Assembly: GCA_017427385.1 (NCBI GenBank)
Contig: JAFRSW010000020.1
Location: 1 to 64,000 of the forward strand
Reading direction: 5' to 3'
Source of the DNA: Bacteroidales bacterium
GTDB lineage: Bacteria; Bacteroidota; Bacteroidia; Bacteroidales; UBA932
Length of the DNA stretch: 64,000 nt
Part shown: positions 53,101 through 62,979 of the stretch, in pieces
Position numbering within the stretch: the first letter of the stretch is position 1
Layout: every line of letters starts with the position of its first letter
Made by a program: the position numbers and the translations under genes
The notes under the pieces: model-generated
Seen by the model: only the letters and a program-made list of their open reading frames with translations
Told to the model about the DNA's origin: nothing
The model's database searches: none

Positions 53101-53969
53101 TCGCTCTGCTCCTGGTCGTCCAGCTTGCCGTTGGCCTTCAGCCAGCGGGCGCCGATGGTTGCGAGTTCCATAAGGCAGAAAGGCTTCTCTACCCTGCCAA
53201 GTTTCTCGCGCATGGCGCCGAACCTGCCCAGGCTCTCCTCCAGTTCGGGTTTCAGGAAGGAATCGTCGATGGTGATTTCTTCGATTTCGGAGGTGAAGGT
53301 GGTGTGGCGGCAGTGGTCGCTCCAGTAGGTATCCAGGATGCGAAGCTCGGTCTCGAACGGATCGCGGCCCTCGGCCTTGAAATAACGCACGACCTCGCGG
53401 AGGTCGTCGGTGTTCATGGCCAGCCCGTGGTCCTTGCAGAAGGCGGCGAATTCGCTTTCGGGCATCTGCGTGAAGCCGGTGAGGTCCTCGAGCGGCTTCA
53501 CATCCGCCTGCTCGTTCTCCTTCAGCACGGAGAGGTCCTTACGGCGGCATTCCACAGGGTTGATGTAGTAGTGGGCTATCCTGTCCAGGTCGGCCTGGGG
53601 AAGGCTGTCGTCGAATATCAGCAGGCGCGAGCTTTTGATGCGGATGTCTGCCTTGGGGTCGATCAGGTGCACGCAGTCCACGGCGGACGATGCTCTCTGG
53701 TCGAACTGGCCGGGGATGTATTCCACAGCCAGGTATTTCTTTCCGCAGAGGTCGATGGAGTCCGTCACAGTGTCGGTCACCGTCTCGCCGAATACGCTGT
53801 AGCGGCACTTCTCCACCAGGGAGTCGGAAAAGCCGAACAGGTCGTAGACGTTCAGCAGCCGGAGCGACTTGATATCTATGGACAGATTCTCGGCAAGTTC
53901 AGCGCGCAGGCTCTCCGCCTCAACGCTGAACGCTTTCTTTTTCTCTACGAATAAACGCTTGTTGCTCAT
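50190..53969 (-). CDS. purL: Phosphoribosylformylglycinamidine synthase, single-chain, with a repeat-derived linker
   Basis: A 1259-residue large PurL. The N-terminal PurS-like part is followed by two FGAM synthase halves (NETHNHPTEIEPFGGAATCLGG; FGAGGVSVAIGELAGGLDI). The C-terminal glutaminase, from about residue 1003, carries the nucleophile in LGICNGFQAL and the His-Glu pair near MGHSERYEGN. Between the synthase and glutaminase domains (about 936-1003) is a low-complexity Gly/Arg/Pro-rich linker. Its DNA contains a palindromic repeat in frame. The ATG giving MSNKRLFVEKK was chosen over one seven codons upstream. Confidence 0.95.
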   Translation of the reverse strand: MSNKRLFVEKKKAFSVEAESLRAELAENLSIDIKSLRLLNVYDLFGFSDSLVEKCRYSVFGETVTDTVTDSIDLCGKKYLAVEYIPGQFDQRASSAVDCVHLIDPKADIRIKSSRLLIFDDSLPQADLDRIAHYYINPVECRRKDLSVLKENEQADVKPLEDLTGFTQMPESEFAAFCKDHGLAMNTDDLREVVRYFKAEGRDPFETELRILDTYWSDHCRHTTFTSEIEEITIDDSFLKPELEESLGRFGAMREKLGRVEKPFCLMELATIGARWLKANGKLDDQEQSEENNACSIFINATVDGKPEKWLLQFKNETHNHPTEIEPFGGAATCLGGAIRDPLSGRAYVYQAMRVTGAGDITASVADTIPGKLPQRMISRKAAGGYSSYGNQIGLATTHVREIYADGYTAKRMEIGAVVGAVKASDVRRESPAPGDVVLLLGGRTGRDGIGGATGSSKEHTESSLETCGSEVQKGNAPEERQLQRLFRRPEVTRLIKKSNDFGAGGVSVAIGELAGGLDIWLDRVPAKYAGLNATELAISESQERMAVVVEAKDVDAFCALCSADNIEVTHVADVTDRGRMRMWNGGELVCDLSREFIDSAGAKHYAKAAIAAVEEKDPFVREPKGIGLEEKMLATMSSPNVASQKGLIEMFDSTIGRSTVLMPFGGKRQMTETQVSVQKLPVVGYTDTASVMAFGYNPDIALWSPYHSAAYAVVEACTKVACSGADWSRMRFSYQEYFERMTKDSHTWGKPFSALLGALKMQDALGLPSIGGKDSMSGTFEHIHVPPTLVAFGITTVDAGEVISPEFKAPGNRIYLIRHTPLKNWMPDTDALKANWSFIRSQVLEGKIVSAWSLSYGGVAEGLVKMAMGNALGVKVNVSERDLFSLGYGSVLVEAAGELDFPAAELLGTVAEMGICINGVNMALDALEKAYESRYWKLYPPRVEATDQDAPTRPSAPGKGQGNACLSTHGGGRDIARAMSEVREPRGYSRGQSPLQTMTDKDAVIVCLPVFPGTNCDYDTAKAFRKAGAEVRPFIFRNLHPQDVLDSIDSLARRIDECHILAFCGGFSSGDEPDGSGKFIADVINNAKISAAIAALQARGGLILGICNGFQALVKSGLLPYGKTGCVTPDSPTLFRNDINRHISLIATTEVASVNSPWLSSFRLGDRHSIAFSHGEGKFVVNEKLARELFENGQVAFRYIDNPNGSSYGIEGILSPDGHILGKMGHSERYEGNLFKNIAGECRQPIFENAVNYFRNNG
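50946..50982. repeat. 12-bp inverted repeat at the edge of the purL glutaminase domain
   Basis: ACAGACAATGAC (50946-50957) and GTCATTGTCTGT (50971-50982) are exact inverted copies, 13 bases apart. They abut the palindromic repeat. Confidence 0.6.
50982..51078 (+). repeat. Palindromic repeat inside purL, in frame
   Basis: Hairpin 1 is TAGGGGGCTCTGCCCCCTA (50982-51000). Hairpin 2 spans 51011-51058 and contains a perfect 22-bp palindrome at 51027-51048 (half-site GGACATCGCTC), extended by GGAC/GTCC and GCGG/CCGC arms. Hairpin 3 is TGCGTGC/GCACGCA at 51061-51078. On the coding (minus) strand it reads through as about residues 964-996 of PurL. A related element lies at 40404-40481. Confidence 0.75.
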
Positions 53970-54019
53970 ATCATTAAATTGTATGCCCACCGGCGCAGTT
54001 GCGGGGTGGGCATTCAGGG

Positions 54020-54490
54020 TTAGATTACAGTATTCAGGACCTTGTCGCTCTGCTGTTTGCGGAATTCCTGCAGTTTTGCAGAGAGGCCCTCGTCCCCCAG
54101 GGCCAGTATGCTAACTGCGTACAGTGCGGCATTTTTGGCTCCGTCTATGGCCATCGTGGCCACCGGTATGCCGGAGGGCATCTGCACTATGGACAGGAGG
54201 GAGTCCAGCCCATTCAGCGCCTTGCTCTTTACGGGCACTCCGATGACAGGGATAGTCGTTAGGGCGGCAATCACTCCGGGCAGATGCGCCGCTCCGCCGG
54301 CTCCGGCAATGATAATGTCGAAACCATTATCCTTCGCCGCCTTCACATAATCGGCCAGGGGGCCGGGATTCCGGTGTGCGCTTAAGACCTTCTTTTCGTA
54401 AGGGATGCCGAATTCTTCCAGGGTGGTGCACGCCGGGGCCATCACGTCCCAGTCGCTCGCGCTGCCCATGATTACTGCTACTTTGCTCAT
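54020..54490 (-). CDS. purE: N5-carboxyaminoimidazole ribonucleotide mutase (class I PurE)
   Basis: A 156-residue Pur[23 protein letters not shown] with the catalytic His, and [28 protein letters not shown]. It moves the carboxyl group to give CAIR. Its usual partner PurK is not in this window. It overlaps the upstream purC stop by ATGA, and purL follows after 50 bp. Confidence 0.96.
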   Translation of the reverse strand: MSKVAVIMGSASDWDVMAPACTTLEEFGIPYEKKVLSAHRNPGPLADYVKAAKDNGFDIIIAGAGGAAHLPGVIAALTTIPVIGVPVKSKALNGLDSLLSIVQMPSGIPVATMAIDGAKNAALYAVSILALGDEGLSAKLQEFRKQQSDKVLNTVI

Positions 54491-55167
54491 GCGAAGAAAA
54501 GTTTTGATAAGGTCATTGGATCTATATACTCCCCATCCTTGTAAACACGCATGTTGCCGGATGCGATCTCATCTATCAGCATAACCTTGCCATCCGAATC
54601 ATATCCGAACTCGAACTTGATGTCGTATAGCACCAGGCCCTTGGCCTTCAGGTCGTCCGCCACCACCTTGGTTATGCGCTGTGTCATCTCTTTGATGGCA
54701 TCGTACTGCTCGTCCGTCATGATGCCGAGGACGATCAGGCCGTCCTTGGTCACGAGAGGATCACCCTTGGCGTCGTTCTTGAAAGTCATCTCCACGTAGG
54801 CGGGAAGGTCGGTGCCGGGTTCTATATACTCTCCGTAACGCTTGATGAAACTGCCTACAGCCTTGTGACGGCAGATTACCTCCAGTCCGTGTCCGAACAC
54901 TTTAGCAGGTAAAACCTCCATCGTGGTATCTTTCAGATTTGCACTCACATAGTGGGTACGGATACCTGCGGCATTGAGTTTCTCAAAGAAATAAATGCTC
55001 ATTCTGAGATTCACGTCTCCCACGCCTTCGATGGTGAGACCGATGGAGTTTTCGCCGGGATCGAACACACCGTCCTTACCGGTGCAATCATCTTTGAACT
55101 TGAGAAGATAATGACCGTTGTCGAGAGCAAAAACGTTTTTCGTCTTGCCTGTGTAAACTAGCTTCAT
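54487..55167 (-). CDS. purC: SAICAR synthetase (first PurC, clostridial-like type)
   Basis: A 226-residue PurC that is only distantly like the second copy. It has [43 protein letters not shown], the substrate loop [17 protein letters not shown] with the Gly-Ser pair intact, YDIKFEFG and [13 protein letters not shown]. This form is familiar from Firmicutes. It is probably the active enzyme that joins aspartate to CAIR. It heads the purine operon. A reading 35 codons longer was rejected because it runs through the promoter. Confidence 0.93.
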   Translation of the reverse strand: MKLVYTGKTKNVFALDNGHYLLKFKDDCTGKDGVFDPGENSIGLTIEGVGDVNLRMSIYFFEKLNAAGIRTHYVSANLKDTTMEVLPAKVFGHGLEVICRHKAVGSFIKRYGEYIEPGTDLPAYVEMTFKNDAKGDPLVTKDGLIVLGIMTDEQYDAIKEMTQRITKVVADDLKAKGLVLYDIKFEFGYDSDGKVMLIDEIASGNMRVYKDGEYIDPMTLSKLFFA

Positions 55168-55206
55168 ATAATAATAGATGTATAGAATCCTACCAACAAC
55201 GGGATA

Positions 55207-55214
55207 CAAATTTA
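55207..55214 (-). promoter_or_regulatory. -7 box of the purine operon
   Basis: TAAATTTG on the minus strand, 39 bases from the purC ATG. It faces the WG-protein box with 12 bp between. No purine riboswitch-like structure was recognised in the short leader. Confidence 0.5.
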
Positions 55215-55226
55215 CAGTTTTATTCG

Positions 55227-55234
55227 TATTTTTG
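55227..55234 (+). promoter_or_regulatory. -7 box of the WG-repeat protein gene
   Basis: TATTTTTG, 21 bases from the ATG. Confidence 0.45.
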
Positions 55235-55255
55235 AAAGCATTATTCCTACGACTT

Positions 55256-57238
55256 ATGAACAAAAACACCAAGAGTTTTCAACAATTCCTCCTTCTTCTT
55301 TGCAGTTTTGCACTTGCTTTCTCTTTGAGCGCGTCCGCCCAGGACCTCAAACCAGCCAAAGACAAAGCCACGAAAAAGTATGGTTATCAGGGCAAAGGCA
55401 CTAAGACATGGGTGATTCCGCCCAGTTTCGACGATGCCAAGAAGTTCGTCGACGGTACGGCAGAAGTGGAGATTGACGGTCACTGGGGATTGATCGACCA
55501 GGCCGGAAACATGATATTCCCCGCAATCTACGACAATATAGGCAAGTTCGACAAGAACGGCTACTGCGAACTCATGCGCAAAGTGAACGGCACCAAACTG
55601 CGCGGCATCGCCGACCGGGACGGACGCATAGTCATCCCCGTGGAGGCGCGTGGCGTTGACGTAGACCGCAGCGGCGAGTTCATGTATGCAGAATACGACA
55701 CTGAAGTGCCAGGATTCAAAGCAGAAGCAATGTGGGGTATTTACGACAATCAAGGAAGGGAACTGCTGAGCCCGCAACTGTCCTACACTCCCACGTTCAG
55801 GGACGGCACGTTCATAGGTAAATCCGAAGTCACCGGCCTCTATGGCATCATCGGCTACGACGGAACGGTGCTGCAGCCCTTCCAGTATCTGAACATAATC
55901 CGGTCTTCCGGCTCATTCAAAGCTCTTGGCACAGATCTTACTCACTATATTTGGAGTCCTGACCTCAGGGACGGCCAGTCGATGCGCGAGCCCAGAGCCA
56001 TCAAACCCTACGATCCCCAGGGCGACCCCGTGCGCGCAGCGGCTTGGCAGAAAGGCCCCATCGGCAGAAGGCTCTATGCCAATATGGTGCGTGTGGTCGA
56101 ATTCCATACGGGATTCCTTGGCAGCACTAAAGCGGCCTGCAACATGCTTCACATCGACTGGGGGCGCGGACGCTTCATACGCCTCGAGCCCTGCCTGATA
56201 TCCGGAAGCATACCCGGTGCCATGCGCTACGGCGGAGGCAACCGCTATTACACCCTCAAGGCCCTGCTCTACGAAGCGGACGGCACATTCGTCCAGGAAG
56301 TCTGCAGCCGCGGATGGCTTGAGGGCGACTTCAGCGAAGGCGCCATCTACAATGCCGACGGCAAACAGCGCTGGGCCATCATGGCGAACCCCAATGCCCT
56401 TGGTCTCCCCGCCTACACCATGGATATCCACGACTATCGCGCTTTCGGCCACGAGGATGTGTTCGAAGGCCTCGGATTCAGCATTTCGGAGCTCTCAAAA
56501 CTGCAAAGGCTCTACGATTTCACTACCCGCTGCAAAGACATCTACGAGACGGAGAACGTGGGCGTCAATTCATATATTCCCCGCATGCCGAGTTCCGTAC
56601 ATGCAAGGGCAGAGCTCGCTGCCTCTAAATCCCACATCTTCCACTATGCATTCCATATGGGAGACGTCGTGAACTGCGCAGTCCGGCATAAAGACGGCAA
56701 GGATTTCGTAGAACTTTTCCCGGACCTTACCTGCATTTATAAAGACAGGATCGACGATCCTTCCTACACCATGTCCGAAAGGGAGGAAGTGATTTACTGG
56801 GGCCCCAACAACGCCCGTACCGTCAGGCTGAGCCTGGAGGCTATGACGCACAATCCGGAGAAATATACCCTGGACGATTCGCACGGAACCGGTTACTCAT
56901 ACATGCTTGTGCTTAACATGTTCGAAGAAGACGGAACATGGCTCCGCACGCTTGCAGCAGCCCCCTGGGCCGATTATTTCCAGGATGGAATCCTGGTCTT
57001 CGAGCCTCTGGGAATCGCTATGATAACTCCTTTCCGCGGGCACAAAGGCGGTGCCGGCAAGCCTCAGGGCTCCGGTATGGGACAGCCCAGCCGCACCGGC
57101 GGGAATACCGTTGAATCGCATGGAGGATCTCGTGAAAGCGCAGGCGTGGCCGACAATTCCAAACCTGCTCCCGCTCCAGGCGAACTCCAGCCTCTCCCCC
57201 ATACGCTTTCGGCTCTGGAAGCCGCTGTCCGCATTTAA
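55256..57238 (+). CDS. Exported WG-repeat protein of unknown function
   Basis: A 660-residue protein. A basic start and hydrophobic stretch ([29 protein letters not shown]) form a signal peptide. Residues about 40-225 contain WG-type repeats ([76 protein letters not shown]). The central 350 residues are rich in Tyr, Trp and Asp and match no family I know. The last 60 residues are Gly/Ser/Pro-rich and probably disordered. It ends at a strong terminator. Confidence 0.7.
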   Translation: MNKNTKSFQQFLLLLCSFALAFSLSASAQDLKPAKDKATKKYGYQGKGTKTWVIPPSFDDAKKFVDGTAEVEIDGHWGLIDQAGNMIFPAIYDNIGKFDKNGYCELMRKVNGTKLRGIADRDGRIVIPVEARGVDVDRSGEFMYAEYDTEVPGFKAEAMWGIYDNQGRELLSPQLSYTPTFRDGTFIGKSEVTGLYGIIGYDGTVLQPFQYLNIIRSSGSFKALGTDLTHYIWSPDLRDGQSMREPRAIKPYDPQGDPVRAAAWQKGPIGRRLYANMVRVVEFHTGFLGSTKAACNMLHIDWGRGRFIRLEPCLISGSIPGAMRYGGGNRYYTLKALLYEADGTFVQEVCSRGWLEGDFSEGAIYNADGKQRWAIMANPNALGLPAYTMDIHDYRAFGHEDVFEGLGFSISELSKLQRLYDFTTRCKDIYETENVGVNSYIPRMPSSVHARAELAASKSHIFHYAFHMGDVVNCAVRHKDGKDFVELFPDLTCIYKDRIDDPSYTMSEREEVIYWGPNNARTVRLSLEAMTHNPEKYTLDDSHGTGYSYMLVLNMFEEDGTWLRTLAAAPWADYFQDGILVFEPLGIAMITPFRGHKGGAGKPQGSGMGQPSRTGGNTVESHGGSRESAGVADNSKPAPAPGELQPLPHTLSALEAAVRI

Positions 57239-57240
57239 AC

Positions 57241-57278
57241 TAAAGAAAGCGTCCGAAGTGATTCGGACGCTTTCTTTA
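57241..57278. terminator. Bidirectional terminator between the WG-protein gene and dnaK
   Basis: A perfect 17-bp stem (57241-57257 with 57262-57278) with a 4-base loop GTGA. The arms end in A-rich and T-rich tracts, so it can stop both the rightward WG gene and the leftward dnaK gene, which ends at 57293. Confidence 0.9.
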
Positions 57279-57292
57279 ATTGTTATTACCGA

Positions 57293-59212
<1,920 letters not shown>

Positions 59213-59303
59213 AATATGTGTCCTTTTTACTTATTATCTGCAATTCTGTCACCCTGGGGCGACGCTTTTCTTTATAACGAAAGCTGTGCCACCGGGCGAA
59301 AAC

Positions 59304-59316
59304 TGACAAATTGTCA
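59304..59316. promoter_or_regulatory. 13-bp palindrome between dnaK and the pseudouridine synthase gene
   Basis: TGACAA-A-TTGTCA lies immediately upstream of the -7 box of the rluA-like gene. It could be an operator; nothing else supports this. Confidence 0.25.
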
Positions 59317-59317
59317 T

Positions 59318-59325
59318 TATCTTTG
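59318..59325 (+). promoter_or_regulatory. -7 box of the RluA-type gene
   Basis: TATCTTTG, 7 bases before the ATG. Confidence 0.55.
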
Positions 59326-59332
59326 CACTGCA

Positions 59333-60028
59333 ATGGATTACGCAGACATAGCATCCCGCATAGTTTACGAAGACAACCACCTCCTGGTCATAGACAAGAA
59401 GGTGGGCGAAATAGTGCAGGGAGACAAGACGGGCGATACTCCCCTCTCCGAAACTCTGAAAGCCTTCATCAAGGAACGCGACAACAAACCGGGAAATGTG
59501 TTCATGGGCGTGCCGCACCGCCTGGACAGGCCTGTGAGCGGGCTATGCGTATTTGCAAAGACATCCAAGGCACTGGAAAGGCTGAATGCCATGTTCCGGG
59601 ACGGCGAGGTTCACAAGACCTACCTGGCGCTATGCTGTGCCGCTCCTGAACAAAAGGAAGGTCTGCTGGAAGACTGGATGGAGCGCAACGAGAAACTGAA
59701 CAAGAGTTTCATCACACGCAAGCCCGGGCCCAAAGCGAAGCTCGCCAAACTGCGCTACCGTCACGTTGGCGACACCGACCGCTACCATCTTCTGGAAGTG
59801 GAACTCCTCACCGGAAGGCATCACCAGATACGCTGCCAGCTCGCCCACATAGGCTGCCCCATCAAGGGAGACCTGAAATACGGCGCACCCCGTTCCAATC
59901 CCGACGGAGGCATATGCCTGCAGGCTCACAGCATCACTTTCCTTCATCCCGTGAAGAAGGAACAACTTCATCTGGAGGCAACTTTACCTCAATCTTGGAA
60001 AGTTCCGGACGGGGTTTTTGAAGCCTGA
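59333..60028 (+). CDS. RluA-family RNA pseudouridine synthase
   Basis: A 231-residue pseudouridine synthase. The catalytic Asp65 lies in VPHRLDRPVSGL. Other family segments are VYEDNHLLVIDKKVG, LEVELLTGRHHQIRCQLAHIGCPIKGDLKYGA and the C-terminal LHPVKKEQLHLEA. There is no N-terminal S4 domain, so it is a minimal member. Which rRNA or tRNA uridine it modifies is unknown. Its last 95 bp lie antisense to the end of the convergent AraC-type gene. Confidence 0.92.
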   Translation: MDYADIASRIVYEDNHLLVIDKKVGEIVQGDKTGDTPLSETLKAFIKERDNKPGNVFMGVPHRLDRPVSGLCVFAKTSKALERLNAMFRDGEVHKTYLALCCAAPEQKEGLLEDWMERNEKLNKSFITRKPGPKAKLAKLRYRHVGDTDRYHLLEVELLTGRHHQIRCQLAHIGCPIKGDLKYGAPRSNPDGGICLQAHSITFLHPVKKEQLHLEATLPQSWKVPDGVFEA

Positions 60029-60995
60029 GCCTGGAAAGCATGTCGGACGGGGTCTCGTCCATGAATATCTTGAAACACATATTGTAGGTGACCTGTGAGT
60101 GGAACCCGGACATGAAGGCCAGTTCTATAACCTTCAGCCAGGGATCCGCCCTCATCAGTTCCACCGAATAAAGAACCCTGTGCCAGTTCACGTACTGACG
60201 GAAATTCTTTGAAGTGAACTTGTTGATCGCGCGGCTGATGTAAACCTTATTCAGTTTCAGCGTATCCGCCATCTTTTCCATAGTGAACCTGTCGTCGAGA
60301 TAGGGCTTATGGTCCCGCATGAACTGTTCTATACGCCTGTAAGACTTTGACAGGATGGCATTGTCCACTTCGGGTATGGCGTCCGACATGCGGCCGCTGG
60401 TTAGCAATATAGTCTGTATCCTGCGTTCTTTCCGCTCTCCTATCATGATGGTCCTGCCTGAATATGCACGCACATGCAGCAGGATATCCAACACCAGAAG
60501 GAAAACCGAAGCCGCCAGCATCACCATGGCATCTGCATCACAGCGCACCAGGGTTATTACCCCCACGCAGGACGCCAGGATGAAAAACGAGTAGACAGTC
60601 CTGGAATCTTCTTCCGCACAGCACCAGGCGGCATCCTTACGAAAGATTGCCGACGGCTCCTTGTATTTGCACATCATGCATCTGACCGCATAGATGAGCG
60701 TAAAAACAACCGTCGGCAGCAGGAACAGGTATTCGACGGTCATTGTTTCGCCCAAAGCAAGCGCGGCACCAAGGTAGTACAATGAGCATACCGCGCTGAA
60801 ACGGGCGGAACTCATGGGATCGTCTCGCGTGAGCGGATACGCGATATAGATGACCGCGGCCGCGAGCAGATAGCAACAGAGGCGCATTTCCATACCGTCC
60901 GGTTCTTTAGTTGCCAGATCCAGCATAAAAAGCATTATGAACAAAGCAACAGGAAGCACCCGGAGCATCAGATGAATTGTAAAGATTCTTTTCAT
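59934..60995 (-). CDS. Membrane-anchored AraC-family regulator
   Basis: A 353-residue protein. The N-terminal 190 residues contain about six hydrophobic segments (for example LRVLPVALFIMLFMLDLA, MRLCCYLLAAAVIYIAYPL, MVMLAASVFLLVLDILLHV). The C-terminal part is an AraC DNA-binding domain (YLDDRFTMEKMADTLKLNKVYISRAINKFTSKNFRQYVNWHRV, then WLKVIELAFMSGFHSQVTYNMCFKIFMDETPSDML). It would sense a membrane or external signal directly. The last 30 residues form a charged tail antisense to the rluA-like gene. No target is evident. Confidence 0.85.
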   Translation of the reverse strand: MKRIFTIHLMLRVLPVALFIMLFMLDLATKEPDGMEMRLCCYLLAAAVIYIAYPLTRDDPMSSARFSAVCSLYYLGAALALGETMTVEYLFLLPTVVFTLIYAVRCMMCKYKEPSAIFRKDAAWCCAEEDSRTVYSFFILASCVGVITLVRCDADAMVMLAASVFLLVLDILLHVRAYSGRTIMIGERKERRIQTILLTSGRMSDAIPEVDNAILSKSYRRIEQFMRDHKPYLDDRFTMEKMADTLKLNKVYISRAINKFTSKNFRQYVNWHRVLYSVELMRADPWLKVIELAFMSGFHSQVTYNMCFKIFMDETPSDMLSRLRLQKPRPELSKIEVKLPPDEVVPSSRDEGK

Positions 60996-61030
60996 TATAA
61001 TGGTTTTTTGTTATCGGCGGCCAAGTTATA

Positions 61031-61064
61031 ACAAAAACCCGCTCAGGAGGTAGTCCTGAACGGG
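61031..61064 (-). terminator. Terminator of the leuS-yitT-yitT operon
   Basis: An 11-bp stem with one mismatch (61038-61048 with 61054-61064) and a 5-base loop, followed on the minus strand by five T. It lies 58 bases after the second yitT stop. Confidence 0.75.
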
Positions 61065-61121
61065 GGTAAAAACTAAAATAAATGTTTGCGGTACGATAAA
61101 GATTTTACCTACATAAAAAAC

Positions 61122-62054
61122 CTACATTTTTTTCTTTATAACATCGAATCCCTTTCCATAAACACCGGTGACCGAACTGACCGACAGGAAAGCATCCGGG
61201 TCGATGGTCTTGATGTAGCGCAGCAGCAGGTTAAGGTCAGCCTTTCGGGTGAGCACCATCAGCACCTCCGTGTTCTCCTTGGTATACCAGCCCTTGCCGT
61301 CCAGCACCGTCACACCCCTGTGCAGGTCTTTGGTAATAGCATCCGCGATCTCGGCGTAGTGCTTGGAAAGGATGAAGAGCTGAACGCTCTGGCGGGAACC
61401 GGAGATTACAAGATCCAGCACCGTACTGTTGATGGTTATGAGGATAAAACCATACACCACCGTGGTCAGTTTCTCCACAAAAGGCACAAGATCGCCCGAA
61501 GGCTTGTATGAAGGCACCAGGAGGGAAGAAAGGATGATCACCACATCCATATAAAGGATGAGGCGGCCCGGAGAAACGTTGTGGTACTTGTTCACCATCA
61601 GAGCGATGATATCCGTGCCACCGGTACTGCCGCCGGCGACCATGGTAAACCCTATTCCTACCCCGGTCATGATACCGCCCATGATGGTACTCATCAGTTT
61701 GCCGTTGTCCAGGGCTATGGCCTGGATGAAATCGGCAGGAATAATGGTCTGGAAAACATTCAAACCTATGGATGCCAGTACCGTGGCAAAGATGGTTTTC
61801 CATCCGAAGCCGAAACCGAGCACGAACAGCGCAGCCACGATCAGCGCCACGTTGATCACGAAGTAGGAATAACCTATCTTGATGACCCCGTGGGTAGCAT
61901 ACTGCAGTATTGCGGAAAGACCTGTTATTCCGCCGCCAACCAGATTGTTGGAAACCAGGAAAATGCTCCACCCGAGTACATACATCAGGATGCCGAATGT
62001 AACCAGGGCATATTCCTTGACCGTACGGCCGATGCTATTCTTGTTTATCACCAT
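61122..62054 (-). CDS. YitT-family membrane protein, copy 2 of the operon
   Basis: A 310-residue protein with about five N-terminal membrane helices ([54 protein letters not shown], the hallmark of the family) and a C-terminal cytoplasmic DUF2179 domain (HRGVTVLDGKGWYTKENTEVLMVLTRKADL ... VTGVYGKGFDVI). The function of YitT proteins is not established; transport is suspected. It overlaps the preceding yitT copy by 20 bp. The start at MVINKNSIG was preferred over one 23 codons upstream. Confidence 0.88.
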   Translation of the reverse strand: MVINKNSIGRTVKEYALVTFGILMYVLGWSIFLVSNNLVGGGITGLSAILQYATHGVIKIGYSYFVINVALIVAALFVLGFGFGWKTIFATVLASIGLNVFQTIIPADFIQAIALDNGKLMSTIMGGIMTGVGIGFTMVAGGSTGGTDIIALMVNKYHNVSPGRLILYMDVVIILSSLLVPSYKPSGDLVPFVEKLTTVVYGFILITINSTVLDLVISGSRQSVQLFILSKHYAEIADAITKDLHRGVTVLDGKGWYTKENTEVLMVLTRKADLNLLLRYIKTIDPDAFLSVSSVTGVYGKGFDVIKKKM

Positions 62055-62979
62055 TGTCTTTTTTCTTCTTTCTGGAATTCGAGATACCTGCTTTGATTTC
62101 CTCAAAACCCTCGCCATATACACCGCCGACCGGATTGACTGTCATGAAGGCCCTCTCATCCGTCTCCTTGATGAACTTGGAGACCTCCGGGACCTCGTTG
62201 CGGCGCATGAGCAGCAACAGAACATCCTTTTCCTGCTTCGTATACCAGCCTATAGCCTTCAGCACCGTTACTCCGCGCTCCATCTTCCTGGTGATGTAAT
62301 CCGCAATCTCTTTATGCTTGGACGAGAAAACCAGCAACTGAACCGCCCCCCTGTCGCCCACGACCACAAAATCGATTACGCAGGCATAGGCGGCCATCAT
62401 GATATAACCATACATCATGTCACCGAACGCCCTGCCCGGCAGGAAGAGTATGGAAGTGATGATGATGAAGTCGGTGATGAGGAACATCCTGCTGAGTGCC
62501 ACCGGCCAGTACTTGTTCACTATAAGGGCCACGATATCCGTGCCGCCAGTGCTTCCGCCCTTGCGTATGGTAAGGCCTATACCCACAGCCTCCAGCACAC
62601 CGGAAATAACGGGGATCATTATCTTCTCGGGAACATAGAAGAAGTTGCCCGGGACTGCCTGAAGGAAACCCAGCCCGGCGAAAACCTTCAGTGCAAGTGC
62701 CTGTATGGCAATGCAATACAGGGTGCGGAAACCAAAACCTATGCCGAAGACCAGAACCGCCAGGATGATCAGGAATGCATTTATGACGGTGAAGGAGTAG
62801 GATGCGATGATGGCACCGCCGGTCGCATACTCGATGACCGCGCAGAGACCCATAAGTCCGCCTGCGGACATCCCGTTAGGAATCATGAAGCATTCCCATG
62901 CCACGGTGACGAATAGCACGCCCAGCGTCATCACCAGATAATCCGTAAGGATGGAGACTACTTTATTCTTTTGTTTCAT
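62035..62979 (-). CDS. YitT-family membrane protein, copy 1 of the operon
   Basis: A 314-residue paralog of the next gene with the same layout: membrane domain with [23 protein letters not shown] and [23 protein letters not shown], then DUF2179 ([30 protein letters not shown] ... [13 protein letters not shown]). The tandem pair suggests a heteromeric complex or recent division of roles. It starts at the ATG overlapping the leuS stop (ATGA). Confidence 0.88.
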   Translation of the reverse strand: MKQKNKVVSILTDYLVMTLGVLFVTVAWECFMIPNGMSAGGLMGLCAVIEYATGGAIIASYSFTVINAFLIILAVLVFGIGFGFRTLYCIAIQALALKVFAGLGFLQAVPGNFFYVPEKIMIPVISGVLEAVGIGLTIRKGGSTGGTDIVALIVNKYWPVALSRMFLITDFIIITSILFLPGRAFGDMMYGYIMMAAYACVIDFVVVGDRGAVQLLVFSSKHKEIADYITRKMERGVTVLKAIGWYTKQEKDVLLLLMRRNEVPEVSKFIKETDERAFMTVNPVGGVYGEGFEEIKAGISNSRKKKKDNGDKQE

